DNA of 64,000 nucleotides from contig NZ_JAFBCK010000001.1 of NCBI RefSeq assembly GCF_016907695.1, positions 3,940,501-4,004,500 of the forward strand, in the 5' to 3' direction. The stretch comes from Actinokineospora baliensis (GTDB lineage Bacteria > Actinomycetota > Actinomycetes > Mycobacteriales > Pseudonocardiaceae). A program made the position numbers and the translations under genes. The notes beneath the pieces were generated by a model that worked only from the letters and a program-made list of their open reading frames with translations, searched no databases and was not told the origin of the DNA. Positions 55,646-64,000 of the stretch are shown piece by piece. The stretch's first letter is position 1. Each line of letters starts with the position of its first letter.

Positions 55646-56446
55646 GTGGGCCGCGTGACACCGCTCGTGCGCGCATCCCACCCGGAGCCTGCCGTCGCGG
55701 TGACCCTCGCCGCAACGGGTCTGGCCGCCGGACTGGGCCAGAGTTGGTGGGGTAGTACCGCTGTCGCCGCCGCGGTACTGGCCGGGCAGTTGTCGGTGGG
55801 GTGGCTCAACGACCTTGTGGACGTCTCCCGGGACGCCGCTGTCGGTCGGACCGACAAGCCGGTCGCGCAAGGACGGATCTCCGCGCGGTCGGTGCGGACC
55901 GCGGTCCTGATCAGTGCGCTGGCCGCAGTGGGGCTGTCGTTCCTTTCCGGGCTTGGTGCCGGGCTCGCGCATGTCGTGGCTCTTATGTCCGCGTGGGCCT
56001 ATGACCTTCGACTGAAAGCCACAGTCTTTTCGCTAGCCCCCTACGCGGTGTCGTTTGGGCTCTTAACCGCATTCGTCACTCTTGGACTGCCGTCGCCTTA
56101 CTGGCCGCCGTGGTGGCTAGTGGCGACCGCGTCCCTCTTGGGCTGCGCGGCGCACTTCGCGAACGCGTTGCCGGACCTCGCCGATGACCGTAAGACCGGC
56201 GTGGTGGGCCTACCGCACCGAGTCGGTCCTACTGGCTCCAGAGTGGCCGCCGCGTTGTTGGTCCTGGCCGCGTCCGCCACCCTGGTCGTCGGGGTACCGA
56301 CGGTGGTGGGCTTCGTCGCGTTGGGGGCCGCCGCGCTCGTGACCGCCGTGGGACTGGTCCTCGGCGGCCGCCCGCGTTCCCGCGCCACGTTCCACGCGAT
56401 GCTCGTCGTCGCAGTCCTCGACGCGGCCGTGCTCGTCGCCCGATAG
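55646..56446 (+). CDS. UbiA-family prenyltransferase
   Basis: This 266-residue membrane protein has about eight helices. Two Asp-rich motifs, NDLVDVSRDAAVGRTDKP and DLADDRKTGVVGLPHRVG, mark the magnesium-prenyl-diphosphate site. It is divergent from the methyltransferase/PKS/CorA operon by 43 bp and may attach a prenyl chain to the polyketide. GTG 55646 or GTG 55655 may start it; ASHPEPAVAV is the usual N-terminal family motif. Bases 56447-56728 hold nothing recognisable. Confidence 0.88.
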   Translation: MGRVTPLVRASHPEPAVAVTLAATGLAAGLGQSWWGSTAVAAAVLAGQLSVGWLNDLVDVSRDAAVGRTDKPVAQGRISARSVRTAVLISALAAVGLSFLSGLGAGLAHVVALMSAWAYDLRLKATVFSLAPYAVSFGLLTAFVTLGLPSPYWPPWWLVATASLLGCAAHFANALPDLADDRKTGVVGLPHRVGPTGSRVAAALLVLAASATLVVGVPTVVGFVALGAAALVTAVGLVLGGRPRSRATFHAMLVVAVLDAAVLVAR

Positions 56447-56728
56447 CGCCGCACGGTCGGGTGACAGCTCGGAAATCACCCGATCGGCTGCGCCGCCGCC
56501 CATCGCGCGGGCCGGGGTCAGCGCAGCGTGCACACCGGCCGCACCCACCGCCACCGCCCGCCCACGATGGTGCTGACCAGCGGTTATGTCCGTCCACTGA
56601 GGGCTCAGCGTCAGCTATGTGCTTGCGCCATCACCCAGCGGCGCGGACTGGTCCCGGCGCGGGCGCGCTGCTAGCTGTTGGGGCAGCCCGAGTACCTCGT
56701 ACACCGACCAGAAAGGGCGCCCCGACAG

Positions 56729-57088
56729 ATGAGGTTCCCCGCGCCAGCCGCTGTTGTGATCGCCGCGGCCCTGGCCCTGCTGCCCCTCCCCGCGAGCGCG
56801 GACCCCGTGACCGAGCTCGACCACCTGGCCGCCCAGCTCACCACCCCCACCGAGGTCGACGCCGTCCTCGACCGGCTGCCCCCGGTCCTGGCCGACCTGC
56901 GCGAGATCACCGAAAGCCAAGACGCCCTCCACGTCCTGGCCAACACCCAAGCGTTCGTCGCCACCGCAGGAGAACTGCCCGCGCCGGTGGTGGTCGCGGT
57001 CCTGCCCAGCCTGCTGCACCTGCTATCGGCCCTGCTCACCCCGGATCTCCCGCTGATCCCACTGCTCCCGCTCTTGCCCTCGACATAA
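56729..57088 (+). CDS. Small secreted protein, unknown
   Basis: This 119-residue protein has a clear signal peptide (AAVVIAAALALLPLPASADP). The mature part is helical and acidic. The last 30 residues are Leu/Pro-rich and hydrophobic (LLHLLSALLTPDLPLIPLLP), which may anchor it in a membrane or wall. It is not recognised. AAAGGG lies 12 bases before ATG. Confidence 0.65.
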   Translation: MRFPAPAAVVIAAALALLPLPASADPVTELDHLAAQLTTPTEVDAVLDRLPPVLADLREITESQDALHVLANTQAFVATAGELPAPVVVAVLPSLLHLLSALLTPDLPLIPLLPLLPST

Positions 57089-57284
57089 CCGGACACCAGC
57101 GCCACCCCCGCGCCCTGACCCCGCGCGGTGAGGTGGCCACCCCGGGCCCGCGACCCCGATGCTCCCGGTCGCACCGCGGGCCCGCCGCCCCGCTTCCGGC
57201 CCCCCGGCCCGGAAGCGGGGCCTTTTCTGGCTCGATGGGGCGGCTCGCCTTCGGCATTGCGACCGGGTCCGTGGGGTGTGGGTG

Positions 57285-57432
57285 TGCTCGATGGGGCGGA
57301 CTTGTTTTGCGCGGGGCCCCTGCACCAGCCGTGGCAGGACCGCAAAAGCCGGGGCCGAAAAGCATGGCCCTGCAGCGAGGCAAGGCTACGACTGCCGCCA
57401 CCCCACACAAAACAAGTCCGCCCCATCGAGCA
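57285..57432 (-). repeat. Palindromic element, copy E
   Basis: This 148-bp copy has the arm variant GGACTTGTTTTG on both sides; its two differences are G-U wobbles on the minus strand. Confidence 0.9.
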
Positions 57433-57577
57433 GTTCGGGTGGGCGGCTTCCTCGGAGCGGTGGTCGGGCTGGCGGGCTGACCCGGTCGGCTGGGTTGGCG
57501 GGGCTAGCTCGGTGGTCGGGCTGGCGGGGCTGGCTCGGGGGGCTGGGTTGGCGGGGTCGGTTCGTGGTGGCTGGGTG

Positions 57578-57725
57578 TGCTCGATGGGGCGAACTTGGTT
57601 TGCGCGGGGCCCCTGCGCTACCCGTGGCAGGACCGCAAAGCTGGGGCCGAAAAGCGTGGCCCTATCCGCGCTGAAACGCTACGACTGCCGCCACCCCACG
57701 CAAACCAAGTCCGCCCCATCGAGCA
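57578..57725 (-). repeat. Palindromic element, copy F
   Basis: This 148-bp copy has the arm variant ACTTGGTTTGCG as in copy A; its two differences are G-U wobbles on the minus strand. Confidence 0.9.
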
Positions 57726-57837
57726 TTGGGTGGGCGGCTTCCTAGGAGCGGTGGCCGAGTTGGCGGGGCTGACTCGATCGGCTGAGGTGGCACCAGCGGC
57801 TTCCAGGAGGCGAGGTGCTGGCCCCGAGATTGTGCTC

Positions 57838-58200
57838 TCAGATGCGGCGGGGCCAGATGGCTCGGCGGAGGGTGGTGTTGAACTCCTTGGTGGCGGGTTC
57901 GATTTGGCGGAGGTAGTCGCGCAGTTGGTCCGGGTTGGCGGACGGGTCGGGGGTGGGGCGGGGGGTGGTGGTGAGCCACTTCAGGTCGCCTGCTGCGGTG
58001 ATGACCTGGCGCCACCAGGCGTTGATCTCGCCGTCGACTTGGGCTTGGGCTTTGGCGGCGGCGGTGACGCGCTGGTCGGCGGCGTTGATCTCGGCTACCA
58101 GGTCGACCGCGCGGCGGCGTTCGTGTTCGGAGTGGGCTCGGGCGGCGTGGTGGGCGGTTTCCAGCAGTTCCTTGTAGCGGGCCACCGGGTCCTCGGTCAC
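57838..58200 (-). CDS. Small helical protein of FtsK-like operon
   Basis: This 120-residue protein is not recognised. It is almost fully helical with a coiled coil (ARYKELLETAHHAARAHSEH through VTAAAKAQAQVDGEINAWW), a Pro-rich break (TTTPRPTPDPSANP) and a basic tail. GTG 58200 overlaps the FtsK-like stop, so it is co-translated and probably a partner of the ATPase. Confidence 0.7.
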   Translation of the reverse strand: MTEDPVARYKELLETAHHAARAHSEHERRRAVDLVAEINAADQRVTAAAKAQAQVDGEINAWWRQVITAAGDLKWLTTTPRPTPDPSANPDQLRDYLRQIEPATKEFNTTLRRAIWPRRI

Positions 58201-60908
58201 CGCTCCTCCAGCGCGCTCGTCGGGTCGAACGGGATCAGCACGTCGGGGCGGCTGTGCGTGGTCCGGTCGAAGAACACCGCCCGGTGCGGTCGCGGCGACC
58301 AGTCCACCAGTTGCCCGGCGGCGAGCTGGTTGAGCTCCGAGCCCTGCACGTCCAGGGCCACCCAGGCGCCGACGTCGTCGTTGCCGCCGAAGCCGAGGGT
58401 GTCCTTGAGCCGGGCGACGCCGCGCCACCAGCCGAAGGTGTGCACGTTGCCCGCGGGGCCGTGCTTGAGCAGCGCCCGGAACTTGTCGAGTCCACTTTGG
58501 ACAACCCCGGTTTCCTTGTGTTCCAACAACTGTGTGGCACCGTCCACGGCGTAGAAGAACACGAACCGCTTGCCGGGGCAGGTCTGCTCGGTCATGTCGG
58601 CGATGGTCGAGTCGAACCGCGCCCGCACCCGGTGTCCCTGGTGGGCAAGTGCCTCCGCGACCGCCGTCACGTTGTCCCGCAACGACTCCACGTGACACCA
58701 CAGCTCGAACTCGCACTCGTCCGGCTTGTACGCGCGACCCAGCGACAATGCCGCGCTCGCCATGACAGCCAGCGCGTCCTCCACAGCGGTCCCCAGCACC
58801 GCCAGGTTCCGCCCCGGCGCCGCCTCCAGCCGCAGCACCGCCGCCCGGTCGGCGACGTCGATGATCTGGCCCAGCACCGGGCCGCGCGGCGTCGCGAACT
58901 CCGCGGTGGTCAGCAACGACGGCTGGTGCGCGCCGTCGAACAGTCGCGGTGCGCTTGACTCGACCTCGCGCCACAGCCGTCGCTGCAGTTCGTCGAAGGT
59001 GCCCCGGCTCGACGCGTCGGGCACGTGCGCGACCTCGTTGCCGTGCGCGATGCCGGACTCGTGGTTGACCACCACGTGCCAGCGCTGCAGCGTGTTGGCC
59101 GCCAGGTTGTCCTGCGCCAGCACCCGCTTGGCCTTGGGCATCGCGATCCGCAGCGTGCACTGGTCGTACACCGCGGGCTTGCCCCAGAACGCCTCGATCC
59201 CGGCGATGTCCTGGCTGGCCAGCACCAGGTGGATCCCCTGTGAGCGGCCCCGCCGCGCCACGTCCTCCAGCAGCGCCGCCGCCTGCTGGGTGATCTGGTC
59301 GCGGCCGGAGAACAGCGCCTGGAACTCGTCGATCACCGCGACCACCCTGGGCCAGCTCACCTCCGGCTCCGCGTCGCGCAGTTCGGCGAGCTTGGTGACC
59401 TCCTGGCGCTTGGCCGCCTCAGCGCGCCTGGCCAGTTCCTGCGACAGGTACCGCAGCAGCGCCAACCCGAACTCGCGGTCGGTGTTGACGTTCACCCCGA
59501 CCAGCCGCGCCTGCGGCAGCCAACTCGGGTCCTTGGTGCCCGGCGTCAACCCCGCGAAGGACACGCCTTCCTTGAAGTCCAACAGGTACAGCTCCAGCTC
59601 GCGCGGTGGGTACCGCGCGGCGAGCCCGCCGAGCATCGCGTACAGCAGGTTCGTCTTGCCCGACCCGCTCGGCCCGGCCACCAGCGCGTGCGGGGTCGCG
59701 TCGCCGAGGACCAGCTCCACCGGGTCGCCCTCGTCGAACCCGATGACCGTGCGCAGCTCCTCCCGCGAGCTCTCCCGCCCGAGCACGCGCGGCAGCAGGT
59801 CGATGAACGAGCGCGGCCGACCCCGGCGCACCACCATGTCGTCGCGGATCGCCGTCGCCGCGCGGATCGCCGCCGCCGCCGACACCGGCGGGTCGGCGCG
59901 CACGACGACACCGGAGCCGGTGACGCTGGAGGTGGCCTGCTCCTGGTCGGTGAAGGTGACCGTCTCCAGTGGACTGCTCGCCGACACCGGCATGTCCACC
60001 AGGATCAGGTGCACGCCCGCGTCCGGTCCGGTGCGGGCGATCCGGTTGAGCTCCCGGTACTGCTCCTCGTCGAGCCGCTCACCGTTGCCGAACAGCACCG
60101 CCACCCGCCACGGCTCCACCCGCCGCCCCGCCGCCGCGCAGGCGTCCTTGAGCGTGGTCCGCCCTGCCCGCAACGCGTTGGCGTGCACCTTGCGGATGTG
60201 CCCGGCCAGCAGCGCCAACAGGTCGTCGAGCCGGGTCGGGTCGTGCACGACGAGCAACCCGGCGGCGGTCAGCGGGTGCAGGTTGGGCAGCGGCCCGGTC
60301 AGGTGCCCGATGTCCCACAGGTGCAGCCGCACCAGTCCGGGGGTGAACGTGCTCAACACCCGCAGCAGCAGGGTTTCCACGATGGAGTCCACCGCGGCCC
60401 GGTCGCCGCGCGCGGAGTTCAGCCGCAGGTGGGCGTGTTCGAGCAGCGGCACCGCCAGCGGGAACCCGTGTTCGGGCGACTCGTGCTCCACGTGCGCTGT
60501 GCCGATCCGCCACATCCGGGGCGCGCTCACCCCGGGGTCGGTGCCCACCGCGCCCAGCCACTCCTGCCACGGCTGACCCGCCGGACCGGGGGTGTGCGCC
60601 GCCACCAGCTCGCGCACCGCGCCAAGGCCGTCACGGCGCCATTCGGCGTAGCTGTCGTCGCGTTCGCGGGTGATCCGCTCCCAGACCGGGGCCAGCGCCG
60701 GGTCGGTCAGCTGCTCGGCGATCTCGCGGTCGCGGCCTGCCTTGGCCAGGCCGATGCGCTGCACCGCCCGCTCGAACTCCAGCTGCCGCTTGTGCAGCAC
60801 CGCCCGCTCGTGCCCGCCCACCGCAGCGCCCAGGGCCTGGTTGAGCACGGAACGCAACCGCGCCAGCGCGTTCTCGGCGCGCTGTCTGCGCTCCCGCCTA
60901 CCCAGCAT
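58197..60908 (-). CDS. FtsK/SpoIIIE-EccC-like ATPase
   Basis: This 903-residue protein has an N-terminal coiled coil (1-75). Three tandem ATPase-like modules follow. The first is degenerate (about 150-340). The second is canonical, with Walker A GPSGSGKTNLLYAML (about 415), Walker B VVAVIDEFQALF and LVLASQDIAG. The third is degenerate (from about 690, RNLAVLGTAVEDALAVMASA). This order matches EccC of type VII secretion, but no membrane helix or EccB/D/E gene is present. It could translocate DNA or protein, or act in defence. Confidence 0.82.
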   Translation of the reverse strand: MLGRRERRQRAENALARLRSVLNQALGAAVGGHERAVLHKRQLEFERAVQRIGLAKAGRDREIAEQLTDPALAPVWERITRERDDSYAEWRRDGLGAVRELVAAHTPGPAGQPWQEWLGAVGTDPGVSAPRMWRIGTAHVEHESPEHGFPLAVPLLEHAHLRLNSARGDRAAVDSIVETLLLRVLSTFTPGLVRLHLWDIGHLTGPLPNLHPLTAAGLLVVHDPTRLDDLLALLAGHIRKVHANALRAGRTTLKDACAAAGRRVEPWRVAVLFGNGERLDEEQYRELNRIARTGPDAGVHLILVDMPVSASSPLETVTFTDQEQATSSVTGSGVVVRADPPVSAAAAIRAATAIRDDMVVRRGRPRSFIDLLPRVLGRESSREELRTVIGFDEGDPVELVLGDATPHALVAGPSGSGKTNLLYAMLGGLAARYPPRELELYLLDFKEGVSFAGLTPGTKDPSWLPQARLVGVNVNTDREFGLALLRYLSQELARRAEAAKRQEVTKLAELRDAEPEVSWPRVVAVIDEFQALFSGRDQITQQAAALLEDVARRGRSQGIHLVLASQDIAGIEAFWGKPAVYDQCTLRIAMPKAKRVLAQDNLAANTLQRWHVVVNHESGIAHGNEVAHVPDASSRGTFDELQRRLWREVESSAPRLFDGAHQPSLLTTAEFATPRGPVLGQIIDVADRAAVLRLEAAPGRNLAVLGTAVEDALAVMASAALSLGRAYKPDECEFELWCHVESLRDNVTAVAEALAHQGHRVRARFDSTIADMTEQTCPGKRFVFFYAVDGATQLLEHKETGVVQSGLDKFRALLKHGPAGNVHTFGWWRGVARLKDTLGFGGNDDVGAWVALDVQGSELNQLAAGQLVDWSPRPHRAVFFDRTTHSRPDVLIPFDPTSALEER

Positions 60909-61019
60909 CGTGGGACCCCATCAGCTCGTGTGCGGCCGGTGTCAGTACGTGGTTGTTCGGCGCCCCCGCGCGGACCGGCGTGCTCCGCCGGTCAAGTGAA
61001 GCCGATCGCGGCGACCGGG

Positions 61020-61280
61020 TCAGCGCCCGCCCAGGTATCCCTCGGCGGCGGAGATGCCCGCGTACAGCGCGTCGCGCGCGTCGGCCAGTGCCCGCTCGGC
61101 CTCGGCGAGCAGGCCCTGCGAGCGGGCCAGCTCGGCGGGAGCGTGCCCGGAACTGGCGGTCGCCAACGCCCCGCGCGCCTCGTCGAGTTCCAAGCTCGCC
61201 TGCGCGATCGCCGCGATCCCCGACCGCGCCTTCTCCGTGGCCACCGCGATCCAGGAACGGATCTCCTCTACGCCCGCCAT
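61020..61280 (-). CDS. Small helical-hairpin protein, WXG100-like size
   Basis: This 86-residue protein has two long helices (about 3-42 and 49-80) joined by a turn SSGHAPAE. Size and layout are like WXG100 proteins, the usual partners of EccC, but the WxG turn is absent. It is the first gene of the three-gene operon; 111 bp separate it from the ATPase gene. Confidence 0.7.
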   Translation of the reverse strand: MAGVEEIRSWIAVATEKARSGIAAIAQASLELDEARGALATASSGHAPAELARSQGLLAEAERALADARDALYAGISAAEGYLGGR

Positions 61281-61895
61281 ACCTGTACAGGCTAGTGCTG
61301 ATGATCTCCGTCGGCCGAACCGGGTTCGGCTCGCTACTCCGATCGTGTCGGTGGTGATCCCTGGGAAGCGTTATGCCGATCTGTGATCTGTTCGCCCTGA
61401 TCACGCCCGGTTTACCGTCGGTTCACCCACAGCGCGGGCGCGGGACGCGCCCGTTCGGAGGAGGTGCCGCACGCACTTGGTGGCGTCGCCGATCACCCCG
61501 GCCGCACCGGTGATCGCGTTCGCGCCGCTCACGACCCCCGCCGGGGGACCGAGAGCACGGCCGCCCCGATCCCGACGGGCGCGGTCGGGGCGGCGAGCCC
61601 CCACCCGACCGGGCGGTCGGTCCCCCTGCCCGCGACCCCGGACACGTCGCGGTCACGCGGGGAGCCCCGGTCGGCTCGCCGATCCGCCGCTCGGGACCGG
61701 CGGGTACCCCCGGTGGCCGGGTTGCCGCGCGCAGCGGCCCCGGCCGGGTTCACCCCAGTGGTGGACCCCGCCGCGGTCACCGGGACAGTGCTGTGAAGGG
61801 GTGCGCGGCGCGTCGTGCACCCCTTCACAGCACGCGCGCACGAGAGGTACCGTCGCGGAACCACCGGATCACCCGCGGTGGGATGCGGAGGGATC
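61281..61895. other. Gene-poor region before LysR gene
   Basis: No gene is firmly supported in 615 bp. A 67-codon frame at 61401-61604 (minus) has GC-ending codons and a segment SGANAITGAAGVIGDATKCV, but no family match or ribosome site. The perfect hairpin at 61788-61833 is the only clear structure. Confidence 0.4.
61788..61833. repeat. Perfect inverted repeat upstream of LysR gene
   Basis: Arms of 17 bp, GTGCTGTGAAGGGGTGC and its complement, flank a 12-base loop. No gene ends nearby, so it is either a regulator site or a terminator of an unseen transcript. Confidence 0.7.
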
Positions 61896-62870
61896 GTGGA
61901 GCTGGAGATCCGCCACCTGCGCGCGCTGGCAGCCATCGACGAGACCGGTAGCCTCACCCAAGCCGCGCGCCGCCTAGGCATGTCCCAACCCGCCCTCTCC
62001 GGACTCCTGCAGCGCATAGAGCGCAATGTCGGCGGTCGCCTGTTCTTCCGGGCCGAGTACGGCTGCCTCCCGACGCCGCTGGGGGCGGAGGTCCTCAACG
62101 AGGCGCGAGTGGTGCTCAGCGGTATGGCAGCAATAGCGGAGCGCGTGGGGGAGTGGTCCCGACGCGGCTTGCCCTCAGACCCGCTCCGCGTAGGCGGCTA
62201 CTGCGGCTTCTTGCACATAGAGGTCAGCCGCTGGCTGCACGATCAGCCGTGGTGTTCGGGCGTCAGCGTCCAAGAGGACATCGACGAACGGATCAGCGTC
62301 GACAAGGTCGCCATCGGCGCCCTCGACCTGGCCCTGGTGTACCGCGCACCCCTGTCCGGCCTCCCCCAGCCACAAGGCGTCCGCAGCGTGGTCGTGCACC
62401 CGCAGGAGCCGGTCTTCATCGCCCTGGCCCACGACCACCCCCTGCTCAGCCTGCCCGCCATCACCCTCGCCCACGTCGCCGAACACCCGTGGGTCGACGA
62501 ACCGCCGGGCACCACCCGCTGGGGCACCTACGTCAACCAGGTCTGCCGCGACCACGGCGTGGTGCTGGAGCAGCCGCACAGCACCCAGTGCCTGGCCACC
62601 ATGCTGGAACTGGTCTCCGCCCGGTTCGCGATCGGCCCAGCCCTGGCCACCAGCCGCGACCACCCCGGCGCCATCGCCATCCGCGCGATCGAGGACCACC
62701 CGCTCACCCAGGAGCTGCGCCTCTACTACCGCCCCGGCACCACGGTCGCCGCCCACATCGAAGAGATCCACAGCCAGGTCGTGGCCGCCTTCCACCGCCG
62801 CCAGGGCTGCAACGCCGCCTACGACCTCTGGTGGCGCGACCGCGGCCGAGCCCTCGCCCTCACCGGCTGA
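61896..62870 (+). CDS. LysR-family transcriptional regulator
   Basis: This 324-residue protein has the N-terminal HTH LRALAAIDETGSLTQAARRL then GMSQPALSGLLQRIE, and a periplasmic-binding-like effector domain (about 90-300). GTG 61896 has CGGAGGG upstream. It is followed 290 bp later by the EamA exporter gene, a usual target type, but control of that gene is inference. Confidence 0.92.
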   Translation: MELEIRHLRALAAIDETGSLTQAARRLGMSQPALSGLLQRIERNVGGRLFFRAEYGCLPTPLGAEVLNEARVVLSGMAAIAERVGEWSRRGLPSDPLRVGGYCGFLHIEVSRWLHDQPWCSGVSVQEDIDERISVDKVAIGALDLALVYRAPLSGLPQPQGVRSVVVHPQEPVFIALAHDHPLLSLPAITLAHVAEHPWVDEPPGTTRWGTYVNQVCRDHGVVLEQPHSTQCLATMLELVSARFAIGPALATSRDHPGAIAIRAIEDHPLTQELRLYYRPGTTVAAHIEEIHSQVVAAFHRRQGCNAAYDLWWRDRGRALALTG

Positions 62871-63160
62871 CCCCCGCGCGGGCGCCATTCCCACCCGGCG
62901 TCTGGTTTTCCCAGTCCGGAAAGCAATGAAAATAAGTGGCCACAGCGTCACCCGGTTGTCGCACGCTGCGCTTCACGCCCGGCTGCTAGCATCATTGTTA
63001 CGCGAGGTCATCAGGCCGATTTGTCCGGACTGCTCGCGGGGTGGTCGATAAAGCGTCAAGGTTGTTCCGGCCACTGATCAATGGGGCATTCTTCGCTTGG
63101 CAGGGCGATATCCACGCGATCGCACAGGTAGCCGCGATCTGTTCTCGGGGGATGGATTCA

Positions 63161-64000
63161 ATGTCACGCGCGGGCAATTCCGCGACCAGGGTCCTGGTCG
63201 CTTACGTGGCCCTGGCACTCACCTGGGGGTCGAGCTTCTTCTTCATCAAGATCGCGGTGGCCGGGCTGACGCCGCAGCAGTTGGTCCTGGGCCGGTTGGT
63301 GCTGGGAGCGGTGACGCTCAACCTCATCCTGCTGCTCACCGGGCGCCGGTGGCCGAGGGACCCGCGGTTGATCGGGCACCTCGCCGTGGTGGCGTTCCTG
63401 CTCTGCGTGTTGCCGCTGCTGCTGTTCGCGTGGGCCGGGCGCCACATCCCGTCCGGTCTGTCCAGCATCTACAACGCGACCACACCGCTGATGACCATGG
63501 CGATCGGGTTGGCCCTGCTGCCCGCCGAGCGGCTCACCGCGCTGCGCTCGCTGGGGATCCTCATCGGCGCGGTCGGCATCGTCGTGGTGCTGGCGCCGTG
63601 GGCGCTGCTGGCCGATCTCGGTGAGCTCTCGGGCACCGGGCTGCCGCAGCTGGCCTGCCTCGTCGGCACCGCCAGCTACGGGCTCGCGTTCACCCACCTG
63701 CGCAAACACGTGTCCGGGCGGCACCAGCACGACGCGGCGACGATCGCCGCGGTGCAGGTGGCGCTCGCGGCGGCGATGATGCTGCTCGTCGCCCCCTTCA
63801 CCGCTGTCACACCGGTGTCGCTGACCACACCGATCGTGCTGAGCGTGGTCGTGCTCGGGGTGTTGGCCAGCGGGATCGCCTACATCTGGAACACCTTCAT
63901 CGTCGAGCACTGGGGTGCCACACCCGCCTCCACCGTGACCTACGTGTCGCCGCTGGTGGGGGTCGCGCTGGGCATCGCCGTCCTCGGTGAGGACATCACG
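63161..64000 (+). CDS. EamA/DMT-family exporter, partial (runs off the window)
   Basis: 280 codons are visible with no stop. At least nine helices are seen, starting VLVAYVALALTWGSSFFFIK with the EamA signature WGSSF. The two halves repeat (second EamA repeat near residue 160, SYGLAF). Members export metabolites or amino acids. ATG 63161 is chosen because GGGGGAT precedes it by six bases. The last helix or two lie beyond the window. Confidence 0.9.
   Translation, partial: MSRAGNSATRVLVAYVALALTWGSSFFFIKIAVAGLTPQQLVLGRLVLGAVTLNLILLLTGRRWPRDPRLIGHLAVVAFLLCVLPLLLFAWAGRHIPSGLSSIYNATTPLMTMAIGLALLPAERLTALRSLGILIGAVGIVVVLAPWALLADLGELSGTGLPQLACLVGTASYGLAFTHLRKHVSGRHQHDAATIAAVQVALAAAMMLLVAPFTAVTPVSLTTPIVLSVVVLGVLASGIAYIWNTFIVEHWGATPASTVTYVSPLVGVALGIAVLGEDIT

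Larger units (their letters stand above)
57089..57837. repeat. Composite repeat cluster 3 (no gene supported)
   Basis: This 749-bp stretch has no credible gene. It contains a CTCGCCTTCGGCAT unit (near 57244), palindromic elements E and F, the recurring GGGCGGCTTCC spacer after each element, and GGCGGGGCTGGCTCGG-type low-complexity sequence. The layout mirrors cluster 1. Confidence 0.7.

Noticed and set aside
57838..61280. Type VII secretion locus
   Set aside because: There is no EccB, EccD, EccE, mycosin or true WXG100 gene. Only the EccC-like domain order is shared.

Overview
The window is high-GC actinomycete DNA. Signs are GTG starts, ATGA/GTGA stop-start overlaps, DasR, IdeR and LexA-type operators and a SAH riboswitch on metH. 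The gene set (Imm21, EfeUOB, NgcEFG, STAND/TPR regulator, snapalysin) fits a filamentous actinobacterium, perhaps Pseudonocardiales; that placement is inference. No rRNA, tRNA, CRISPR array or replication origin was seen.

Layout. 1-2318: the end of a spermidine-synthase-like gene, then a repeat cluster split by an intact 1304-bp IS3-family element with its 4-bp target duplication. 2319-6243: FMN reductase and the EfeUOB iron/heme system behind two IdeR-type boxes. 6384-10345: membrane Ser/Thr kinase, phosphotransferase-like gene, second repeat cluster and an orphan Imm21 gene. 10290-16823: secreted GH13 amylase, a decaying tandem array of the 3' end of a small membrane-protein gene, two fluoride channels and an acetyltransferase. 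16945-28900: two sugar ABC importers with a shared-type ATPase; the first (NgcEFG) sits with a GH4 phospho-glycosidase and a sugar kinase behind a DasR site. 28923-38950: MarR, an unusual GluRS, small proteins, M14 peptidase, a DasR-controlled chitinase, two gene remnants and snapalysin. 38984-49310: STAND/NLR-like regulator, SOS-controlled dinB, MerR-thioredoxin pair, membrane protein-GTPase pair, metH with SAH riboswitch. 49363-56446: phage-type baseplate and tail genes divergent from a caspase-like protease, then CorA, type III PKS, methyltransferase and UbiA. 56729-64000: secreted peptide, third repeat cluster, an EccC/FtsK-like three-gene operon, LysR and an EamA exporter.

How the genes work together. 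Chitin use is the clearest theme: a secreted chitinase with two DasR sites, one inside its promoter; an N-acetylglucosamine/chitobiose importer with its own DasR site; a kinase and GH4 enzyme in the same operon; and an MsiK-type ATPase nearby that could power both importers. The second half is rich in conflict and cell-death type genes: STAND protein with an amyloid-like N-terminal motif, caspase beside contractile-tail parts, FtsK/EccC-like operon, GTPase pair and Imm21.

The least explained signal is a family of six 146-148-bp palindromic elements in three clusters. Their 32-bp arms covary between copies, and all arm mismatches but one become G-U wobbles when read on one consistent strand. 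This suggests an unrecognised structured RNA or single-strand-DNA element.
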